From Paulinella micropora (Eukaryota; Cercozoa; Imbricatea; Euglyphida), in assembly GCA_009731375.1 (NCBI GenBank), contig BJOX01000063.1:348460-412459 (forward strand): 64,000 nucleotides of DNA, read 5' to 3'. Each line of letters opens with the position of its first letter. Within the stretch, counting starts at the first letter, position 1. The notes under the pieces are model-generated. The model was not told the DNA's origin. It saw nothing but the letters and a program-made list of their open reading frames with translations, and did no database searches. Made by a program: the position numbers and the translations under genes. This document shows positions 10,922 to 22,674 of the stretch, in pieces.

Positions 10922-11315
10922 TCTCTGACGTGTGTCCTAACGTAGAAGTGACAAGTGTTGTGTCTTGTGCTTGTTGTTGGTCCCCCACTCTCCTTCTTTT
11001 CCGTCTCCTCTCCTCTTTCCTGTCTTCCCTTTCCATTTTCCTCCATTCCTCCTTTCTTTGGAAATCCTCCCAAGCCACCATTGCTCCCACATACTCCTTT
11101 TCTGCCTTTTGGAGGTCCGATTCCGTAAAGTAAGGAGACCCCATGGGGACCCACTTCTTCATCAGGAAGTAATGTCTTTCGTGTCTACTATCCCAAGATG
11201 TCAGCGTCTTTCCATACCCACAATCCTCCTGTTCCTCCGTCTCCTCACTTGTTTCTCCACTGTCCTCCTTCTCCTCGTCAGATATTTCCTTCTCGGACTT
11301 GCCCCCTTTTCCCAT
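10860..11315 (-). CDS. Acidic N-terminus, basic middle; unassigned ORF
   Basis: ATG at 11315 follows a TACGTTAGG motif directly. The first 35 residues are Glu/Ser-rich, followed by an aromatic patch (HERHYFLMKKWVPMGSPYF) and a highly charged KEERRRKRRR stretch that may be a nuclear-localisation or nucleic-acid-binding segment. Its 3' end overlaps the start of the next ORF of the cluster. Function unknown. Confidence 0.35.
   Translation of the reverse strand: MGKGGKSEKEISDEEKEDSGETSEETEEQEDCGYGKTLTSWDSRHERHYFLMKKWVPMGSPYFTESDLQKAEKEYVGAMVAWEDFQRKEEWRKMEREDRKEERRRKRRRVGDQQQAQDTTLVTSTLGHTSENEQTGTKVGADGGRPAVGTD
10936..10945 (-). promoter_or_regulatory. CTACGTTAGG motif, copy 4
   Basis: CCTAACGTAG on the plus strand; on the minus strand it lies 14 bases before the ATG of the 10921-10004 ORF. 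Confidence 0.35.
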
Positions 11316-11316
11316 A

Positions 11317-11325
11317 CCTAACGTA
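11317..11325 (-). promoter_or_regulatory. TACGTTAGG motif, copy 3
   Basis: CCTAACGTA on the plus strand; on the minus strand it ends one base before the ATG of the 11315-10860 ORF. Confidence 0.35.
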
Positions 11326-11356
11326 TTAGGGTATGTATCGTATTTCTCCTTGTCTC

Positions 11357-11823
11357 CTATTCCTCTTTCCTGGCCTTCTTATTAGGCTCTTCCTGCTCCC
11401 CATCCTCCCCACGTTTTTCACGTCTACCCAGCCATCCCTCCTCTCTTGCCTGTCGGACGTCCCTCCTTATCTGTTCATCCAGATATCGTGTTCTCCTCAG
11501 TATTGCCACATCCATCCATACCTTTCTCCTTTCGTTCGCTCGCACCACCTCCTGCCTCATCCCCACCAATTCCTCTGGACTTATAAGTCCCTCCCTCAAC
11601 CATACCTCCATCTGTTTCCGTAAGTCCTCATATTCCTTGGTTGCCTCCGCCACTCTCTTGTATACGTCTTTTTCCACCCGTATTTCTCCCTCTGCCCACA
11701 TTCCTTCCTCGCCTTCTTTAGTCTCTTCTTCCCATGCCTCCCTCCAAGGGTCAGACTGTTTCTTTTCCCCATCCCTTGTTGTTCTCCCTTGTCACTGCCA
11801 TCATTCTGCTCTTCTGAAGCCAT
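11357..11823 (-). pseudogene. Two overlapping frames of a charged ORF
   Basis: ATG at 11823 (MASEEQNDGSDKGEQQ) opens a basic frame to 11596. A second frame, 11701-11357, carries a regular amphipathic helical sequence (EDLRKQMEVWLREGLISPEE). The two overlap and would make one protein of about 155 residues with a single frameshift. The start lies downstream of a CTACGTTAGG copy. Family unknown. Confidence 0.3.
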
Positions 11824-11837
11824 AACAATGCCGTATA

Positions 11838-11847
11838 CCTAACGTAG
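11838..11847 (-). promoter_or_regulatory. CTACGTTAGG motif, copy 2
   Basis: CCTAACGTAG on the plus strand; on the minus strand it lies 14 bases upstream of the ATG at 11823. Confidence 0.35.
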
Positions 11848-11882
11848 ATATAATACCCTGTATCATCTAGCTTCTGTTTCTC

Positions 11883-12653
11883 TTATTCCCCCATCCCACA
11901 CTCCTTCCGAGCCTCCCACTTTACGCACTCAGTGCGAAAAAGAAAAATAAGGACTTGAATGGCACTGATATGGCAGATATAGGCAGTAATCCATTCTTGG
12001 TGAAAAGCCCGCAAAACCCCTTGAAAATGCTGCCCTCCTTTGTCTTCGTCATCCCAAAGGTCGTCTTCCGCAAAAAGCGTGGTCTTCCACTCGGAATTTT
12101 GCGCCGTGATGTCTTCTCTGTTTTCGTCCTGTTTTGTCAAGCCACTTGCGTTTTTTTCCAAACCAAATCCACCCTTTGTTTCTCCTATGTTCACTTTGTG
12201 GTTTCCGCCACTTCCCATCCTTCAATTCTATCTGACAATGACTATAAATCCTCCCATGTCAGTCATCCACCACGTCGTCTGATTGCCTCCCTCCGACCGT
12301 CTTCCTCCTCTTGAATCCTTCGAAATAAACCCCTCCATATACCATGCCATATCATTGTTCGTCCCTCCAAGCCTTCGAATCCATGCTGTATTTCCCCCTT
12401 GTGGTGTGTTTCCCCATGTCTTGGTCCCTCCGACCTACCATCCTCCTCCGACATCCGTGAGAACCACCCACCTTCCATACCATTCCTGTGCCTCTATTGC
12501 AGCACTCATTGTGAGAAAACATGCTATCCTGTCTTCATCATCCACAGCAAACATAGAACTAATGTTTGCATAAAGATTTCCATTCCATTTATGAGTGGCG
12601 TGTCCCGCGTGTTGTATTTCTTGTGACTGCTGAGCACAGCGACCCCTGCTCAT
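11883..12653 (-). pseudogene. Decayed ORFs, first unit of the minus-strand cluster
   Basis: Three short frames in succession (12653-12435, 12478-12263, 12218-11883) with charged, Trp-containing sequence but many frame changes. They resemble the neighbouring ORFs in composition (KQDENREDITAQNSEWKTTL). No function can be given; the unit looks degraded. Confidence 0.25.
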
Positions 12654-13650
12654 CGCTCAACAAGCTCGAAAACACACACTAAATCCATCGAACGTACTCT
12701 CCCAACATATATGCATATAGATGCAACCATATTCCAACATAAATTCCGAGTTCTCATGTGAAAAACGACTTCCCGCCATGTGATGTGTAGGAGTCAAGCA
12801 TAGCAACCCTTGCTCCCCCGAAAAAACCGCACGAGAACCCAAGACAATCCAAAAAATGCATGCCCCGTGCATAGATTCATCCATAAACAACCAAAAACCA
12901 TCAATACACATCAAGTTCCATCCCCATAAACCACGTCGCAAACTTCGACGTTTGAATCTGTGCCGATTTTCTCAAGTCATGAAAAATACAAAAATTTCCG
13001 AGTAACGAGGAAAATTTCCTACCACGTAAATTGTGTTTTTATTAGCGACTTCAATGTTACCGAGACTAAATATTTAATAATATAATCATTGAACTGTCTA
13101 ACGCCTTGTAAAATGAGAAATACCTAACGTAGAAGGGACTCCGTACTCTCCAAGCCAAGGTAAACCGACAGACACATATGTGGAACAGAGTAATGCCATT
13201 ATATATCGGATGGGCCGGCACATGGTGCTCTCCGCCGGTTTATTCGTCTCCCACGCGTCCGCGGTCAACTCACTTACCAGCTCCAAACGCACTAGAAATT
13301 ATACAGTAACCAGTGTTATATTAATCCCATCACCTCAGAGTCACGGTCGCCAACTTCCTAAGACTCGAAATGGCGCGGCGGCACGATTCAATCGTACTCA
13401 GGCAGTCACAGTGGCTCGGACGAATCATCTGCAGTAGTTGAGCCTCCGTGCGGGTGCCGTACCGGTAACCTTAATCTACCGGCGTCACAGTGTCATGAGT
13501 GGCAGTATATAACAACTTGAACGTGCTGACGGTGCTGAGTTACTTACGCAACTTTGAAATAGGTAATTTTTAAATTTTTCTTGTTGTAAAAATTATGAAG
13601 TTGAAAAAAACCATTCTTTACTTTGTGGTGGTATTAATAGTATTAAATTA
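12654..13650. other. No gene seen
   Basis: Only short frames on either strand. Contains the outermost CCTAACGTAG copy (13123-13132) and otherwise unremarkable sequence with patches of AT-rich DNA. Confidence 0.4.
13123..13132 (-). promoter_or_regulatory. CTACGTTAGG motif, copy 1
   Basis: CCTAACGTAG on the plus strand, followed by AAGGGA as at 9277-9282. No ORF starts close behind it on the minus strand. Confidence 0.3.
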
Positions 13651-14094
13651 GTAATCAAAGACCACTTGCCTTTCGTAGACCCTGGGACAGCTAGTAAAGA
13701 TGCGAAGGCGGAGGCTGCAGAACATCAGTCAAAGGAACTGAGTGGGTACCGGTACACAAGAAGAAAGAAGACTATCGTGAATTCAACTAATATGTCAACT
13801 ACGCGAAAGGGGCACCCAAAACCCCAAAGGAGATTTTTGGTTTTTTTGCATTTCCAAGTGTGTGCTGAGTGTGTAGACGTGCGCATGCTATTAGTCGTCC
13901 ATCTCTCCCCAATGGGTGCTGTCTGCATGCTTGACCAGTGCGTCTAGATCTTGACATTCCGCCATGCAAATCGCACAGACTGCCAAACGCAGAAGATACA
14001 TCTATGACCACGACATTCATGATAGCAATAACAAATAGCAATAGCAACAACCACGCAACTGCCACTGCCACTACCCACTACCACTGCCACCACC

Positions 14095-15165
<1,071 letters not shown>

Positions 15166-15252
15166 AGACACATTATACGTACTGTATGCTGGGGGCGGGG
15201 AATGCGCGGGGCCGCCCATCTGGGGCTTGGGCAGCAGCTCAGCCATTCAGCT

Positions 15253-15293
<41 letters not shown>

Positions 15294-15323
15294 GAAGGCA
15301 GCAGCTCAGCAACTGAGCTAACG

Positions 15324-15356
<33 letters not shown>

Positions 15357-16268
15357 TACAGCTCGTCCTACCTGCTTCCAGCTAGCTGCTGGTTGCGAGC
15401 CCTGGTCTTTACATAAACTCTCACGTAAGCATCTTACTTTTTGCTCGGACTGTCTTTTCATAAACCACGGCGAGTTTCTCCTTCCCCTTCATCTTCCCTC
15501 TCCTTTCTTCTTCTCCTTTCCTTGCTTGCTGTTTCGGTTCCGTAGGTTCTAGCACGCTCTCTTCGCTGACTCTCCTTTTCTCCTCCTTGTTGTTCCTCTG
15601 TTAGCGCTCCTTGGTTCCTCTCTCTTTAACAACAACAACAACAGCAACAACAATAACAACAACAACGACAACGACAACGACAACAACAAACAACAACAAA
15701 CAACACACAACAAACAACAAACAACGAACAATAAATAACAAAAATGCAACAAAAACAAAAAAAACAACAAAAACAACAAAAACAACAAAAAAAAAACAAC
15801 AACCAACAACCAACAACAGCCAACAACAACAACAACCAACAACAACCAACAACAACCAACAACAACAACAACAACAACAACAACAACCAACAACCAACAA
15901 CCAACAAGAACAACAAGAACAACAACTTGCTGGGACACTGGGGTGTGCTTTCCCTCCTGTGCTCGGCGTTGAGGGTTCCATACAGCTCTTCCTACCTGCT
16001 TCCAGCTTGCTGCTGGTTGCTAGCCCTTGTCCATTTCATAGACTCTCACCTAAGCATCTAGCCTGTTGCTTGGACTGTTTTTTTTTTTTTTTTTTTTTTT
16101 TTCTCCACGGGCCTTGGCGAGTTTCTCCTCCCCCTTCATCTTCCCTCTCCTTTCCTCCTCTCCTTTCCTTGCTTGCTAGTTCTGTTTCGGTTCACTAGGT
16201 TCTACCATGCTCTAATCCCTGACACTCCTCTTCTCCCCCTTGTTTGTTCCTCTGTAGTGATCTTTGGT

Positions 16269-16316
<48 letters not shown>

Positions 16317-16366
16317 ACATTTGTGGTTCTAAGCCTCTGAGTTCTACTGCTCCATGACCTGGCTCA

Positions 16367-16431
<65 letters not shown>

Positions 16432-16560
16432 AATATATATAAAATAAATAAATATATATATATATGTCTATGTATATGTATCAGTGTCCCTGATAAAAGT
16501 GTTTCTTATTTTGTACAGTAGGCAGCCATGACAAGCTTCCTACCAGTTATTGATTATGAT
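15166..16560. repeat. Interrupted CAA, CT and TATATG microsatellites with no gene
   Basis: CAA runs at 15254-15292, 15323-15355 and 15629-15930 (with AAAAC interruptions), a T run at 16078-16102, CT at 16273-16312 and TATATG hexamers at 16367-16432. Two diverged copies of one unit are visible: the text CTTGCTTGCT with surrounding TTTCTCCT and CCCCTTCATCTTCCCTCTCC occurs at about 15475-15535 and again at 16125-16180. Confidence 0.9.
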
Positions 16561-16565
16561 TAATT

Positions 16566-16799
16566 CAAGGAACAACAACAACAACAACAACAACAGCAAC
16601 AGCAACAACAACAGCAACAACAGCAACAGCAACAGCAGCAGCAGCAGCAGCAACAACAACAACAACAACAACAACAAACAAAAACAACAACAACAAACAA
16701 AACAACAACAACAACAACAACAAATACAACAACAACAACAACAGCAGCAGCAGCAACAACATTATCATTAAATTGAGCAACAACAAGAACAAGAACAAG

Positions 16800-16834
<35 letters not shown>

Positions 16835-16868
16835 CGGCAAGAAGAAGAAGAAGAAGAAGAAGAAGAAG

Positions 16869-16897
<29 letters not shown>
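16566..16897. repeat. CAA/CAG then GAA microsatellite
   Basis: CAA and CAG triplets from 16566 to about 16835, passing directly into GAA triplets to 16897. The following bases are the start of a retrotransposon-tail remnant. Confidence 0.95.
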
Positions 16898-16899
<2 letters not shown>

Positions 16900-17683
16900 T
16901 TTCGACAATCCCAGTCAACCCTGAGCTGTCGCTAAGAGATGCTGAGATTGAAGCGGCATTACTAGCTAGACTGCCCCAGCTCCCACTTTCTGATATTCCA
17001 ATGACGGTGTTCACTGTCCTGCCTGTCAACACTGCTTACCCCTGATACGGCAACATATCACTTTCTCACACGCACTAGTTCATTTGTTGGGGGTGCTGTC
17101 ATAAGGAGGCATGACAGCTACGTCAAGATGTTGGCTACTTTTCTTCGACGCTGTGGAGCAGTCGTCGAGATCGAGCCTGACCATCTCCACTTTCAAGATG
17201 CTACAAGAGAACACCCAGGTCTCCGGATATGGTGGCGCCCTGCAAGAATGAGCCCTCCTGACGCGATCGTCGATGTCAGTTTCGCCTCCCCACTTGCTCA
17301 AACCTCACTGAGGCTAGCAGCTACCACTCCACTTGCCGCTGCATCTCAACGTGAAGTAATCAAAACACCGCCAATATGATCAGCTAGCCACGGCATCCAA
17401 CACAACCCTAGTTGCGTGGGTTCTCGAACCCACAGGTGCTCTTGGTCGTGAAGCTTGGGTCTACTTACGCAATGTGCAAGCCTATTACACAAGCATTGTT
17501 AGAGGGCTACCCGCCGCGCAAGATACGCTCGCTGATGCCATGCTTGATGATTTCCCTCGAAAACCACGTGGCCTCCTACCCTATTTTCGAGCGATGTCTG
17601 CTGCTGAAACCACGCGAGACAATGCGCGTATCCTTGACTCAGCAAAGCGGCGCCTTTGGGATGCACCGCAACGCTCTCACTAG
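16898..17683 (+). pseudogene. Remnant of a retrotransposon polyprotein C-terminal tail
   Basis: Read in three successive plus frames, the sequence gives ELSLRDAEIEAALLARLPQL, then GAVIRRHDSYVK, then FLRRCGAVVEIEPDHL with IVDVSFASPLAQ, then VLEPTGALGREAWVYLRNVQ and a stop at 17683. This order (cysteine-poor linker, V-I-R-R-H, a beta-rich D-V-x-x box, then V-x-E-x-x-G-x-x-G) is one I associate with the domain that follows reverse transcriptase in many eukaryotic retroelements. Frame changes near 17046 and 17375 show it is dead. Assignment is from pattern memory only. Confidence 0.45.
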
Positions 17684-18130
17684 TTTTAGTGTTAGTTTTT
17701 CCTCTTCTTTTGCACATAGTCTCATGTTCCTATCTTTGTATATTTCCTCGTTTTCTCTCCTCATTTCCTCCCTTTTCCCCTATTCTGTCCCCTTATCATA
17801 TCTGCTCTTTTTCCTTTTTCTTTTTCTAGTCTATATCCCTCCCTTTTTATTTTCTTTCTTTTCTCCATTTCTGTTTCCTCATCGTATTTAGCTTACATTT
17901 TCTCCCCTCCCCCTATATCTTTTTTCCTTTTTCAGTTTCTGTCTCCGTACCATATTTAGCTTACATTTTCTCCTCTCTACCCATATCTTTTTTCCTTCCT
18001 CATTTTCTGCCCCCGTTTCATATCTAGTTTATATTCCTTCATTTCCTTTTTTAATATTTCTCCCCTCATATTTACTTTCGTTTTCCCATTTCTGCTTCCT
18101 CAATCATATCTAGTACTAGTTATTATATTA
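17684..18130. repeat. Pyrimidine-rich degenerate tandem repeats (retroelement 3' UTR type)
   Basis: A block of about 70 bases recurs imperfectly: CATTTCTGTTTCCTCATCGT at 17865, then near 17932, 18003 and 18083, each followed by TAGCTTACATTTT or TAGTTTATATT. Related copies precede the GAA runs at 20875 and 21235. This looks like the tandem 3' UTR of a repeated element. Confidence 0.6.
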
Positions 18131-18205
18131 ATATTAATTTTTTATACTAAGTTAGCTTCTCATAAATTAGTTCTGACTTTTCTCCCTGTACAATTTTCCT
18201 GTATC

Positions 18206-18214
18206 AAAGAAGAG

Positions 18215-18246
<32 letters not shown>

Positions 18247-18320
18247 AGAAGAAGAAGAAGAAGAAGAAGAAGAAGAAGAAGAAGAAGAAGAAGAAGAAGA
18301 AGAAGAAGAAGGAGAAGAAG
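18206..18320. repeat. (GAA)n microsatellite
   Basis: Nearly pure GAA, directly preceded by CTGTACAATTTTCCTGTATC. Closely similar leader text precedes the GAA runs at 20986 and 21384, suggesting GAA tails of one repeat family. Confidence 0.95.
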
Positions 18321-18328
18321 AAATTGTC

Positions 18329-19412
18329 GATTTGTCCAAAGCATATGATATTGACCATGCAAAACTCATTCACAAACTACAACATGAATTCAACTTTTGC
18401 GATAATACCACTGCCTTCTTCAAATCCTACCTGACCAGACGATTCCAAACTGTGTTCACCCAACACGCCCGCTCATACCCCCGCCTGATCACGCACGGCA
18501 TACCACAAGGCAGCACCCTTTCCACAACACTCTTTATCCTTTATATCAACAACATCCTCCTATCACTTACACATGGAACAGTCTTTGCTGAGGCTGATGA
18601 CACCACACTCATAATCGCAGCATCTAAGGCAGAGCAATTGCAAGAGCATGCACAAACCGATACAACCAACCTTGTACGCTACTTCCATAGAGACATAATC
18701 TTGTACCTAACCCTACTAAAACCACATACACGATCTTCCACAAGTTTGGACAGGACGTAAAGCTGAAGCTGGCGATCGGCGAGACGAAACTCGAACACGA
18801 GAAGCAGGTCAAACTACTGGGTACAACTGTCCAAAGCAACCTATCCTTCAGAAAACATGTCCAAACAATTGCTGTTCGCCTACAACCTTTTGTACATGTC
18901 AACCAGCTTCTACCCACTTATATCTGTGCAACTATACTATAGCCACGTCTACTCCCTCCTAACATATAATATATCTGTCTGGGGATCTGATACCCCAAAC
19001 ACCATCATCTACCCTCTCATCACCATGCAAAAAAGGATAATACGTCTCATAAGCCTAGCATCACCGAGAGCACCTACTGCACCCTTATTTACTAAACTTA
19101 GACTTCTAACTACCAAATATATATAAATACCGTGTATGTATGGAGACGCATTCACACATCTATCCTACTTTCACAGCATTTCTCCCCCTCCACTATAACA
19201 ACTTCCAACCAATCACTGCCGTACACAGTTACAACACACGACGTTCAAAAAAACAACTGCTATACCGTGACTCAAATAGTGCTTACTATAGCAACATCGC
19301 CGAGACTGTGTTCAGCAAGCTACCGGAAGCGCTCCAAAGGATCGAGGAAAAAGCTGAGTTCAAATGCGCGCTTATGGACTACCTACTCTGCGAACAGCAA
19401 AATGAATCTTAG
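18329..19412 (+). pseudogene. Non-LTR retrotransposon reverse transcriptase remnant
   Basis: The plus frame from 18329 has HGIPQGSTLSTTLFILYINN (the RT palm motif with P-Q-G) and, about 30 residues on, AEADDTTLI in the position of the Y/F-A-D-D catalytic box, with Glu in place of the aromatic residue. Frameshifts near 18715 and 18945 lead into a second frame with YYSHVYSLLTYNISVWGS and a third ending VFSKLPEALQRIEEKAEFK and a stop at 19412, matching the C-terminal layout of CR1/Jockey-like elements. The 5' half is absent: the fragment begins abruptly at the end of a GAA run. Confidence 0.75.
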
Positions 19413-19775
19413 CTCTCTCTCTTAGCTCTCTCTCTCTTTTTTTTTTTTTTTTTTCATACCAAATTTATGAATTATTAACTGAAGGGCACAGTTAACATTC
19501 CACTCTAGTTTGGACGTCCTCCCCGAAATCTCCTTTACTTTTTCTTTTTTTAACCAAACAAATGAAATATTAACTGAAGGGCACAGTTGACATTTCATTC
19601 TAGTTTGGATCTCCTCCCCCCCCCCTTTTTTTTTCTTTTTCTTTTTCAAACCAAATAAATGAAATATTAACTTAAGGACACAGTTAACCTTTCATTCTAA
19701 TTTGGATCTCCTCCCCTAACTCCCCGACCATATACACATAACGGAACCATACGCCACAGCACCGACATACCTTTA
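19413..19775. repeat. Tandem ~100-base repeat after the RT remnant
   Basis: The unit AATTATTAACTGAAGGGCACA with CAGTTAACATTCCACTCTAG recurs three times (about 19462, 19563, 19660) with small changes, alternating with T-rich tracts. Likely the element's 3' UTR. No gene is present. Confidence 0.7.
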
Positions 19776-19779
19776 AAAA

Positions 19780-19801
19780 GCATATTATTATTATTATTAT
19801 A

Positions 19802-19882
<81 letters not shown>

Positions 19883-20012
19883 GGTCCGTCTGGAAGTGTT
19901 GGAACTGCCCTTGCGGGGGTGTCATTAGAGCCTATCGTCAATTCTTCCTCCCCTCACGGGTGAGACGATGGAGGCGCATGTGCAGATTTGCATCAGCCAT
20001 TGACAGAGACAC

Positions 20013-20075
<63 letters not shown>

Positions 20076-20580
20076 CATCACTATTATTATTAATTTTGGA
20101 GTGTTGACTGTGACATATTTGAGGGAAATCCCGATGAAAAAACCTAGTCACACTTGCTAAACAGAGTTCCAGCCCAATGGCCTCAAGGCGTTAAACTGTG
20201 ACGCCAACTCATAACCCTTTGGTGGTAGATGCTGGGGAGGAGGGTCGTTGCGCGCGTAAAAGATCTTAAACTCCGCATATGCTGGTTGATAGCCCAGGAC
20301 CCAGCAGACACCAGATTGTTATGGGTGGGGTTTCGAGGCAGCTCTAGCAACCGCGCTTGGTGTATGCACTTGCACATTCGGTGACGTCTTGCAAGAGGTT
20401 GCTGGGACTGCGGAATAACCTCGGCTTAGTGCAGTCTTGCCCTCAGGAGCTCCATCGGTGGCCCCGATCATCAGGCGAGAGACTGACACGGGGGGGTGGA
20501 GGACCTCGAACAAGGGTATTGGAGGCTTATGTCCGTTGAGGATATGCCATTAGCTGCATCAGTACGCCTCAGATATAGTA

Positions 20581-20630
<50 letters not shown>
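19780..20630. repeat. Three (TTA)n microsatellites with intervening repeat-like DNA
   Basis: TTA/ATT runs at 19780-19879, 20011-20093 and 20580-20628. The spacers (19880-20010 and 20094-20579) have no supported gene. The second spacer has moderate GC and short frames only. Confidence 0.9.
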
Positions 20631-20631
<1 letters not shown>

Positions 20632-20778
20632 TTTAATATATTACAACGCTTCTTTAATAATATTATTAATGTAAGGGTCACCGGGTTAGTTAAATCAATT
20701 GCCTTCGGGCTAACGATTTGTATGGATGACCAGAGGTCACTTGTAAAAGTAACTTGCTTAAATCAAAGGCAAAGGCAA

Positions 20779-21123
20779 AGAAGAAGAAGAAGAAGAAGAG
20801 AAGAAGGAGAAGAAGAAGAAGAAGGAGAAGAAGCAGAAGAAGAAGAAGAAGAAGAAGAAGAAGAAGAAGATTTTTCCCATTTCTGTTTCCTCTATCATAT
20901 CTAGTTTATATTTTATTTCTTTTACTTCTCGCTCGATTTATGACTTAAATCTGACCCTAGTCTCTGTATAATTTCGCTTTCATTAAAGAAGAAGAAGAAG
21001 AAGAAGAAGAAGAAGAAGAAGAAGAAGAAGAAGAAGGAGAAGAAGAAGAAGAAGAAGAAGAAGAAGAAGAACAAGAACAAGAAGAAGAAGAAGAAGAAGA
21101 AGAAGAAGAAGAAGAAGAAGAAG

Positions 21124-21154
<31 letters not shown>

Positions 21155-21475
21155 TTTTTGTCTCCATTTCATTTCTAACTTATTTTCCTTTTTTTTCCTC
21201 TTTTTCTCCCCTCATATTTTCATTTGCTCTCGTTTTCCCCCTTCTCTTTCCTCAATTATATTTTTATATTTTTATGTTTTTTTTAGTATGTAAAGTTGGC
21301 TTCTGATGAATTAGTTCTGACCTTGACTTTTATGACTTAGTTCTGACTTTACTTCCTGTACAATTTCGCTTTCGATTTCATTAAAGAAGAAGAAGCAGAA
21401 GAAGAAGAAGAAGAAGAAGAAGAAGAAGAAGAAGAAGAAGAAGAAGAAGAAGAAGAAGAAGAAGAAGAAGAAGAA
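20779..21475. repeat. Three (GAA)n arrays separated by retroelement 3' UTR copies
   Basis: GAA runs at 20779-20870, 20986-21152 and 21384-21474. Between them lie copies of the pyrimidine-rich unit and the leader TTCTGAC...CTGTACAATTTCGCTTTC that also precedes the 18206 run. Runs of Lys, Glu, Phe or Ser in frames here are repeat translations. Confidence 0.95.
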
Positions 21476-21758
21476 TACCGCGCATAACTACCGCACTCGA
21501 TACTCCAAAAAAAGAAAACTATATAGACAGAAACGACCCACACTTCACGCAAACTAATGCTAACAAATAAAAGAATTTAAGCAATAATTATTAATTAATC
21601 AGGCTCGTAACGCCGGACTCGAAATTTAAATATATTAATAACTACAACCCAGACACTGGTCACTGCCTCGGCCAGCGATTTGCTTTAGGCAATAGCTGTT
21701 AGCAGTTACTCCATGAGTTACAATTGTACAATTATCTCTCTAAACAAAAAGAATCCAA

Positions 21759-22047
21759 GAAGAAGAAGAAGAAGAAGAAGAAGAAGAAGAAGAAGAAGAA
21801 GAAGAAGAAGAAGAAGAAGAAGAAGAAGAAGAAGAAGAAGAAGAAGAAGAAGAAGAAGACGAGGTCACTTGATACAGTAGTTCGATCTAAAACAAATCCA
21901 AGCCAAAGCCAATAAGAAGAAGAAGAAGAAGAAGAACAAGAAGAAGAAGAAGAAGAAGAAGAAGAAGAAGAAGAAGAAGAAGAAGAAGAAGAAGAAGAAG
22001 AAGAAGAAGAAGAAGAAGAAGAAGAAGAAGAAGAAGGAGAAGAAGAA
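21759..22047. repeat. Two long (GAA)n arrays
   Basis: GAA runs at about 21759-21860 and 21914-22047, split by a 50-base unique segment. The first is preceded by CTCTAAACAAAAAGAATCCA. No gene is associated. Confidence 0.95.
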
Positions 22048-22674
22048 ACTTCTTCTGAGGTGCCCTGGTTCCAGAGAAATCATGGAATTTGTCTCTGTCT
22101 CAGAAGGCTGCTGGGCCGAGGGGTCTTCAGAAAGACCCTTGTTTCGCAGGAACCACTGCACCTCTGTGGAATCTGGCCGCGGGATACATCATCCCCAGTG
22201 GTGGGCAAGCCAATGACACCAGCTTTGCCTTGGACAGCAGTAGATGATAGACAAAAAGGTGTCGTGAATTTTCGTTCCTCAAATTACACAACACCTTTTT
22301 ATGTTTTGAGGCTTCTGCAGGTAAATACCTTTATGTGTTTATCATTTGTTAGACTTTAATGTTTACAAAATGTGCCACTATTTATCTGTCTTACATGCGT
22401 TTTGCCGTTTTACTTCTGGCGGATGCCATTTTTGTCAGCACATTGTTATTACATCAGCTATGCATGCATCATTTTTCCAAGAGTCATAACGGTAGAGCTA
22501 CATCAGTGCATCATTTTTCCAAGAGTCATAGCACGTGGCAAAGGAGTTCGCAGGGCGCTCTTAAGGCGTTCACAGTGCATTCACAAGGCGTTCGACTTGA
22601 CAGTTGGGAATCCATGTCTCTTGCGTGCTTTGCTGCTTCATTATTCGTTCGATTGGTTTTCGTCTGTTTGAAAT

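Noticed and set aside
20922-22161. Poly-Phe, poly-Ser and poly-Lys ORFs
   Set aside because: GAA repeat translation.
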